In this document: piece by piece, positions 7,024 through 10,879 of the stretch
How the letters are laid out: every line of letters starts with the position of its first letter
How positions within the stretch are numbered: the stretch's first letter is position 1
Source: an uncultured Bacteroidota bacterium
GTDB lineage: Bacteria > Bacteroidota > Bacteroidia > Bacteroidales > SZUA-534
NCBI GenBank assembly: GCA_937899145.1
Contig: CALBPW010000174.1
Location: forward strand, 1-10,879
Reading direction: 5' to 3'
Length of the DNA stretch: 10,879 nt
Program-made: the position numbers and the translations under genes
The notes under the pieces: model-generated
What the model was told of the DNA's origin: nothing
The model's input: only the letters and a program-made list of their open reading frames with translations
Database searches by the model: none

Positions 7024-9636
7024 ATGGACTATAATTTTTCTGAAATTGAAAAGAAATGGCAAGCCTATTGGGAAGCCAACAAAACATTTAAAACAGTATT
7101 AGATAAATCGAAACCGAAATTTTACGCACTTGATATGTTCCCGTATCCATCGGGAGCTGGGTTGCATGTTGGACACCCCGAAGGCTACACTGCTACCGAC
7201 ATTGTGAGCCGATACAAACGTATGTGCGGTTTCAACGTGCTTCACCCGATGGGTTGGGACGCATTCGGTCTGCCTGCCGAACAATACGCCATTCAAACAG
7301 GCACACACCCAGCAATCACAACAAAAAAGAACTGCGACACATTCCGCCGACAAATCAAATCGCTCGGTTTGAGCTACGACTGGGACCGCGAAATCAACAC
7401 CACCGACCCGAAATATTACAAATGGACTCAGTGGATTTTCATCAAACTGTACAACACTTGGTTCGATAAAGAACAGCAAAAAGGCCGCCCAATATCAGAA
7501 CTGCCGATTCCTGCCGACGTTAAAGTTAAGGGCAATGCTGAAGTTAGAAAATATATTGATTCACAACGACTTGCATATTACGACAACGCACAAGTTTGGT
7601 GGTGTCCAAATTGCAAAACCGTTTGTGCCAACGAGGAAGTGCTAAACGATGGCTCGCACGAAAAATGCGGCTGCCAAGTTAATCGTAAAAACCTGAAACA
7701 ATGGATGTTACGCATCCCGTTGTATGCCGAGCGCCTGCTTAAAGGACTTGAAACACTTGATTGGCCTGCTGGTGTTAAGGATATGCAGCGCAACTGGATA
7801 GGCCGTTCGACAGGTGCCGAAGTCGATTTTGAAATTGACGGCCTCGATGCGAAATTGACTGTCTATACCACTCGTTGCGACACATTGTTCGGTGCAACAT
7901 ACATGGTTATTTCGCCCGAACATCCTATGATTGAGCAAATTACCACCGCCGACCAAAAAGCCGCCGTTGACGAATATCGCAAACAAGCCTCGATGAAGTC
8001 CGATTTGGACAGAACGGAGTTGGCGAAAGAAAAAACTGGCGTGTTCTCCGGCCGTTATGCGAAAAATCCGGTCAACGGCACGCTTATTCCTATCTGGGTT
8101 GCCGACTACGTGCTGATGGGTTACGGCACAGGCGCAATTATGGCAGTTCCGGCTCACGACACGCGCGACTGGGAATTTGCAAAAAAATTCAACCTGCCTA
8201 TCATCGAAGTTCTGAAGTCGGAAGTTGACGTGCAACAACAAGCGTGGACCGAAGACGGAATCCACGTAAATTCAGGCTTCCTCGATGGACTGAACAAAAA
8301 AGACGCTATCGAAAAAATGATTGCATGGCTTGCCGAGCGCAACCTTGGCAAGGCAACGGTCAACTACAAAATCCGTGATTGGTTGTTCAGCCGCCAACGC
8401 TACTGGGGCGAGCCGTTCCCCATTATCCACTGGGAAGACGGCGAGGTTACGATGGTTGACGAAAAAGACCTTCCGCACACATTGCCCGAACTTACCAAAT
8501 ACGAGCCAAGCGACACCGGCGAATCGCCATTGGCAAACGCCACCGAATGGCTTAACGTGGTTGACAAAAACGGACGGAAAGGCCGCTACGAAACCAACAC
8601 CATGCCGCAATGGGCTGGCTCGTGCTGGTACTACTTGCGCTACACCGACCCGCAAAACGACTCGGCACCGTTCTCAGTTGAAGCTGAAAACTACTGGCTG
8701 CCTGTCGACTTGTACGTTGGCGGTGCCGAACACGCAGTACTGCACTTGCTCTACAGCCGTTTTTGGCATAAAGTTCTGTTCGACTTAGGCATTGTCCATA
8801 CCGATGAACCATACCAAAAACTATTCAACCAAGGAATGATATTGGCATTTGCCTACGAGACACAGGCTGGCGCAAAAATCACTTCGGACAAAGTTGAAGA
8901 GCGCGATGGCAAATTCTTCCACAAAGAAACGGGTGAGGAACTTCGTCAGATTGTGGCTAAAATGTCGAAATCGCTGAAAAACGTGGTAAACCCCGACGAT
9001 GTTGTTGCCCACTACGGAGCCGACAGCTTGCGCTTGTACGAGATGTTTATGGGTCCGCTCGACGCCGTCAAACCATGGGCTGAAAATGGTGTGAAGGGCG
9101 TTTTTGGCTTCCTTGCGCGCGTATTCCGGTTCTTCAGCGAGAAAGAAAACGTGGTTGCAGGCTTACAAGATGACGATGCCGTTGTAAAAGAACTGCACCG
9201 CACAATCAAAAAAGTAGCTGATGATATTGAAAATCTGCGATTTAACACAGCCATATCGCAAATGATGATTTTCACCAACGCTTGCTATAAGGCAAAAAAA
9301 GTGTCAGAAGAAACCGCCCGTAACTTCGCCAAAATTCTTGCTCCATTTGCTCCGCACTTAGCCGAAGAGTTGTGGCAGATGTATGGCGGGAAAGAGTCGT
9401 TGGCATACGAGCCTTGGCCTGAATTAGACGAGACGAAACTGACTGAAAACTCTGTCAAATATCCTGTCTCGTTCAACGGAAAAACACGATTCACAATTGA
9501 GATGCCAGTTGACACTCCTACACAGCAAGTTCAAGAAACGGCATTGGCGCATGAGCTTGCCGCAAAATGGCTCGACGGCAAAACGCCAAAAAAGGTTATT
9601 GTTGTGCCAAACAAGATTGTCAATATTGTACTCTGA
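7024..9636 (+). CDS. leuS: Leucyl-tRNA synthetase
   Basis: An 870-residue class I aminoacyl-tRNA synthetase that attaches leucine to tRNA-Leu and hydrolyses mischarged products. The HIGH motif appears as HVGH (48-51) within [18 protein letters not shown] zinc-binding insertion follows, with C194/C197 and C215/C217. The editing domain (CP1) shows TTRCDT (282-287) and [17 protein letters not shown] (366-382), including the conserved Asp that protects leucine from hydrolysis. [12 protein letters not shown] starts at 456, [17 protein letters not shown] lies before the second signature, and KMSKS is at 646-650. The C-terminal anticodon-binding helices and the tRNA-binding tail (ending [10 protein letters not shown]) are present. 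The size is close to the E. coli enzyme. It is transcribed alone from the promoter at 6972-7001 and ends at a strong hairpin terminator. Confidence 0.97.
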   Translation: MDYNFSEIEKKWQAYWEANKTFKTVLDKSKPKFYALDMFPYPSGAGLHVGHPEGYTATDIVSRYKRMCGFNVLHPMGWDAFGLPAEQYAIQTGTHPAITTKKNCDTFRRQIKSLGLSYDWDREINTTDPKYYKWTQWIFIKLYNTWFDKEQQKGRPISELPIPADVKVKGNAEVRKYIDSQRLAYYDNAQVWWCPNCKTVCANEEVLNDGSHEKCGCQVNRKNLKQWMLRIPLYAERLLKGLETLDWPAGVKDMQRNWIGRSTGAEVDFEIDGLDAKLTVYTTRCDTLFGATYMVISPEHPMIEQITTADQKAAVDEYRKQASMKSDLDRTELAKEKTGVFSGRYAKNPVNGTLIPIWVADYVLMGYGTGAIMAVPAHDTRDWEFAKKFNLPIIEVLKSEVDVQQQAWTEDGIHVNSGFLDGLNKKDAIEKMIAWLAERNLGKATVNYKIRDWLFSRQRYWGEPFPIIHWEDGEVTMVDEKDLPHTLPELTKYEPSDTGESPLANATEWLNVVDKNGRKGRYETNTMPQWAGSCWYYLRYTDPQNDSAPFSVEAENYWLPVDLYVGGAEHAVLHLLYSRFWHKVLFDLGIVHTDEPYQKLFNQGMILAFAYETQAGAKITSDKVEERDGKFFHKETGEELRQIVAKMSKSLKNVVNPDDVVAHYGADSLRLYEMFMGPLDAVKPWAENGVKGVFGFLARVFRFFSEKENVVAGLQDDDAVVKELHRTIKKVADDIENLRFNTAISQMMIFTNACYKAKKVSEETARNFAKILAPFAPHLAEELWQMYGGKESLAYEPWPELDETKLTENSVKYPVSFNGKTRFTIEMPVDTPTQQVQETALAHELAAKWLDGKTPKKVIVVPNKIVNIVL

Positions 9637-9674
9637 TTGGCTGTTTCGGTAAATTATTAAATTGCAAATCAATT

Positions 9675-9713
9675 AATTGGCGAATTAAAAATATTTAGTT
9701 CGCCAATTTTTTT
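9675..9713 (+). terminator. Intrinsic terminator of leuS
   Basis: AATTGGCGAATTAAA pairs with TTTAGTTCGCCAATT as a 15-bp stem (one T-G pair) with loop AATA, followed by a run of seven T (9707-9713, the first two within the stem). It lies 38 bp after the leuS stop. This is the clearest terminator in the window. Confidence 0.88.
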
Positions 9714-9743
9714 GTAGCATAACAAAATCAATATTTTGCTACA
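9713..9743. repeat. Second hairpin directly after the leuS terminator
   Basis: TGTAGCA (9713-9719) and TGCTACA (9737-9743) are perfect inverted repeats around a 17-base A/T-rich interior that can pair further (AAAT/ATTT). It starts where the T-run of the terminator ends. No long T-run follows, so it is either a backup terminator or an unrelated palindromic site. Confidence 0.45.
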
Positions 9744-10297
9744 TAATAAAAACTTGTATGCGGTTTTTGTTACTTTTGTTTATGCCATTATGCCGATGCA
9801 ACCTTGCACCCGACAGTGGCGAAGCTGTAGGAAAAAGTGAATTATAAGCGTATAATGCCGTGCACATTTAGTGTAGAAGTAAGATGGGGTATGGCATGAA
9901 AAAAGTAAATTTGTATTTATAAAATTAGACACATGACTCGGAAAGAGCATATTATTGTGGACGAAGTGATAAAGGAGATACAAAAATGATGTGTGTGTGT
10001 TCTTAATGCCTTTTTTGCTCTTGCCGACAGCAACATTCTTCAAAGTTGCACATAACTAATACTTTTTCAAACACTTTTACCGCACAAAATTGGCAGTGCT
10101 TTTTCGCGGAATAGCATACTGACAAATGAAAACTTGTGTTAGGTTAGATTGTGAAATAATTAGACAGTACACTTTATAAAACAGAAAATCTAAACTTCAA
10201 AAATATGAATCACAAATTGTTAGCATACAAATTCATGGTGTCCGACGTGGAAAACTTATCTCGTTGTAAACAATAACTTATTTGATATTTATTAAAA

Positions 10298-10876
10298 ATG
10301 ACACTTTTAGACGTAAAAATAATTCCATTATCAAAAGTCAACGACCCTCGCGGCAATCTTTCAATTATTGAGGAGTTTAAAGATATTCCTTTTAAGATTG
10401 AACGCACGTATTGGATTTACGATGTGCCTGGCGGTGAGTTTAGAGGTAGCCATGCATATAAAGAAAACCAGGAGTTTATTGTCGCTTTGTCGGGAAGTTT
10501 TGATGTCATTTTGGATGACGGAAACGAGAAAAAGACTTTCTCTTTGAATCGTTCTTACTACGGACTTTATGTACCCAAAGGATTGTGGAGAGAAATGGAT
10601 AATTTTTCTACAAATTCTCTTGTTTTAACTGATTCTTTGATTTATAATATAAATAAATCTAAAATGGGGGTGTGTTACTTGAATTCGTTATTTGCGGAGA
10701 CCTTACGAAAGCTGAGAATAGAAAAAGGCATATCGCAGAAGCAGCTTGGAAAGAAATTGTTCGTCAATGTCGTCGTAGGTGAGACCGTAAGCGGCAAGGA
10801 TTTGACGCGCATTCGCCTCTGCGCCCGAACCTGCCGCGCCGACTGCCACGCGTTTGCCTTTAAGCTGTTCGATTGA
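10298..10876 (+). CDS. dTDP-sugar 3,4-ketoisomerase (FdtA/QdtA, WxcM-like), C-terminus replaced
   Basis: Residues 1 to about 117 form a cupin-fold sugar 3,4-ketoisomerase. This family moves the keto group of dTDP-4-keto-6-deoxyglucose from C4 to C3, towards 3-amino-3,6-dideoxy sugars in surface polysaccharides. Visible signatures are DPRGNLSIIEE (16-26), PFKIERTYWIYDVPGGE (31-47), RGSHAYKENQEF (49-60), ALSGSFDVILDDG (63-75), NRSYYGLYVPKGLWREMDNFS (84-104). The expected ending (a DYIRDY-like stretch) is absent; after IYN the frame continues into unrelated sequence. From residue 128 it reads as the N-terminus of an XRE-type regulator and from about 157 as the antisense of a transporter gene, so the 192-residue product is not one natural protein. 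Where FdtA has two active-site His (HAH), this protein has H52-A53-Y54; I recall this HAY form in a Bacteroidota subgroup. The ATG at 10298 fits the family start, with no Shine-Dalgarno sequence, like most genes here. Confidence 0.78.
   Translation: MTLLDVKIIPLSKVNDPRGNLSIIEEFKDIPFKIERTYWIYDVPGGEFRGSHAYKENQEFIVALSGSFDVILDDGNEKKTFSLNRSYYGLYVPKGLWREMDNFSTNSLVLTDSLIYNINKSKMGVCYLNSLFAETLRKLRIEKGISQKQLGKKLFVNVVVGETVSGKDLTRIRLCARTCRADCHAFAFKLFD
10679..10765 (+). pseudogene. Fragment of an XRE-type helix-turn-helix regulator (N-terminus only)
   Basis: From a TTG at 10679 the frame reads MNSLFAETLRKLRIEKGISQ and then KQLGKKLFV. This is the opening of an XRE/Cro-type DNA-binding domain: helix 1 ETLRKLRIEKG, helix 2 SQKQLGKKL. 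The recognition helix and all later parts are missing. GGGGGTG (10666-10672) lies at proper Shine-Dalgarno distance from the TTG, a start style unlike the other genes in the window and more like Firmicutes. I recall similar N-termini on regulators that fuse XRE to a receiver domain. It is in the same frame as the ketoisomerase by chance. Only about 29 residues support it. Confidence 0.55.
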
Positions 10877-10879
10877 CGT
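10760..10879 (-). pseudogene. Fragment of a TAXI-family TRAP transporter substrate-binding protein
   Basis: Read on the minus strand from the window edge, the frame gives SIEQLKGKRVAVGAAGSGAE, then ANARQILAAYGLTYDDIDE. This matches the LKGKrVaVGapGSGtE...ar.iL.ayGlt motif of TAXI-type periplasmic binding proteins, which deliver solutes to TRAP transporters. About 40 codons remain, running off the window edge at 10879 and broken near 10760. Base composition is about 61% G+C over 10771-10879, clearly above the flanking ketoisomerase sequence. The similarity may extend to about 10748, overlapping the end of the XRE-like segment, so the exact join is ambiguous. Confidence 0.65.

Larger units (their letters stand above)
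9637..10297. other. Gene-free stretch between leuS and the ketoisomerase gene
   Basis: After the two hairpins this stretch holds no recognisable gene on either strand. It contains a TAnnTTTG match at 9771-9778 (TACTTTTG), a perfect palindromic site ATTATA-AGCG-TATAAT at 9841-9856, and several tiny open frames without recognisable similarity (ATG starts near 9782, 9932, 9986 and 10205). A purine-rich AAAGGAG (9971-9977) stands before the ATG at 9986, whose frame encodes only MMCVCS. Nothing resembles tRNA, a transposase or a known riboswitch. It may be a long leader of a polysaccharide cluster or decayed sequence. Confidence 0.5.

Noticed and set aside
7708..8655. Long open frames on the minus strand inside leuS (7708-8265 and 8272-8655)
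   Set aside because: They lie fully antisense to an intact, conserved leuS, have no recognisable domains, and reflect the codon use of the real gene.
9986..10006. A possible cysteine leader peptide (MMCVCS) behind AAAGGAG
   Set aside because: Six codons are too few to judge, the downstream gene has no link to sulfur metabolism and begins almost 300 bp later, and Shine-Dalgarno use is uncommon in this window.
9780..10043. An 87-codon minus-strand frame in the leuS-ketoisomerase spacer
   Set aside because: The product is Phe/His/Cys-rich without any domain or plausible start context, consistent with translated non-coding AT-rich DNA.
10298..10876. A novel ketoisomerase-HTH fusion protein
   Set aside because: The ketoisomerase lacks its normal C-terminus, the HTH lacks its recognition helix, and the tail is the antisense of a transporter gene, so a chimeric join explains it better than a functional fusion.

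Overview
The window looks like chromosomal DNA of a Bacteroidota bacterium, probably from the Bacteroidales. Three lines of evidence support this. The proteins resemble Bacteroidota families (S41 protease with a DEFSASAS active-site segment, bacterial-type AhcY, sigma-54 with the ARRTVAKYR box). Most genes lack a Shine-Dalgarno sequence. Several starts are preceded by the Bacteroidota -7 promoter element TAnnTTTG, with clear cases at 4040, 6994 and, on the minus strand, 6841. The window reads mostly as housekeeping DNA. It is bounded at both ends by broken sequence, so it may be a complete metagenome or single-cell contig with unreliable tips.

Layout: (1) 37-849, the C-terminal half of rpoN (sigma-54), cut off upstream by in-frame stops. 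(2) 860-1729 minus, a zinc-ribbon class I SAM methyltransferase convergent with rpoN. (3) 1730-1880, a divergent control region with a repeated 16-19 bp motif. (4) 1881-3929, a two-gene operon: dCMP deaminase, then a membrane-anchored PDZ/S41 C-terminal processing protease. (5) 3930-4144, an intergenic stretch with an interspersed-type palindrome, two copies of a degenerate AATCAGC...TATCTGC repeat and the ahcY promoter. (6) 4145-5560, ahcY (S-adenosylhomocysteine hydrolase), ending in a terminator at 5585-5624 that it shares with (7) the convergent pair TPR protein - ribH (6808 to 5643, minus strand, overlapping by one base). (8) 6809-7023, a divergent promoter region. (9) 7024-9636, leuS, followed by a strong terminator. 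(10) 9637-10297, about 660 bp without a recognisable gene. (11) From 10298, the N-terminal part of an FdtA/QdtA-type dTDP-sugar 3,4-ketoisomerase, perhaps the first gene of a surface-polysaccharide cluster. Its frame then runs into a fragment of an XRE-type regulator, and that in turn abuts a reversed fragment of a TAXI-family TRAP transporter binding protein.

Functionally, AhcY removes the SAH made by methyltransferases such as the one at 860-1729. dCMP deaminase supplies dUMP for dTMP synthesis, RibH makes the riboflavin precursor, and LeuRS charges tRNA-Leu. These are neighbours rather than one pathway. I found no tRNA, rRNA, CRISPR array or transposase, and no convincing new multi-gene system. 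The most unusual part is the last ~230 bp, where pieces of three unrelated genes are joined within one open frame. A chimeric join is the simplest explanation. Second is the in-frame break in rpoN.
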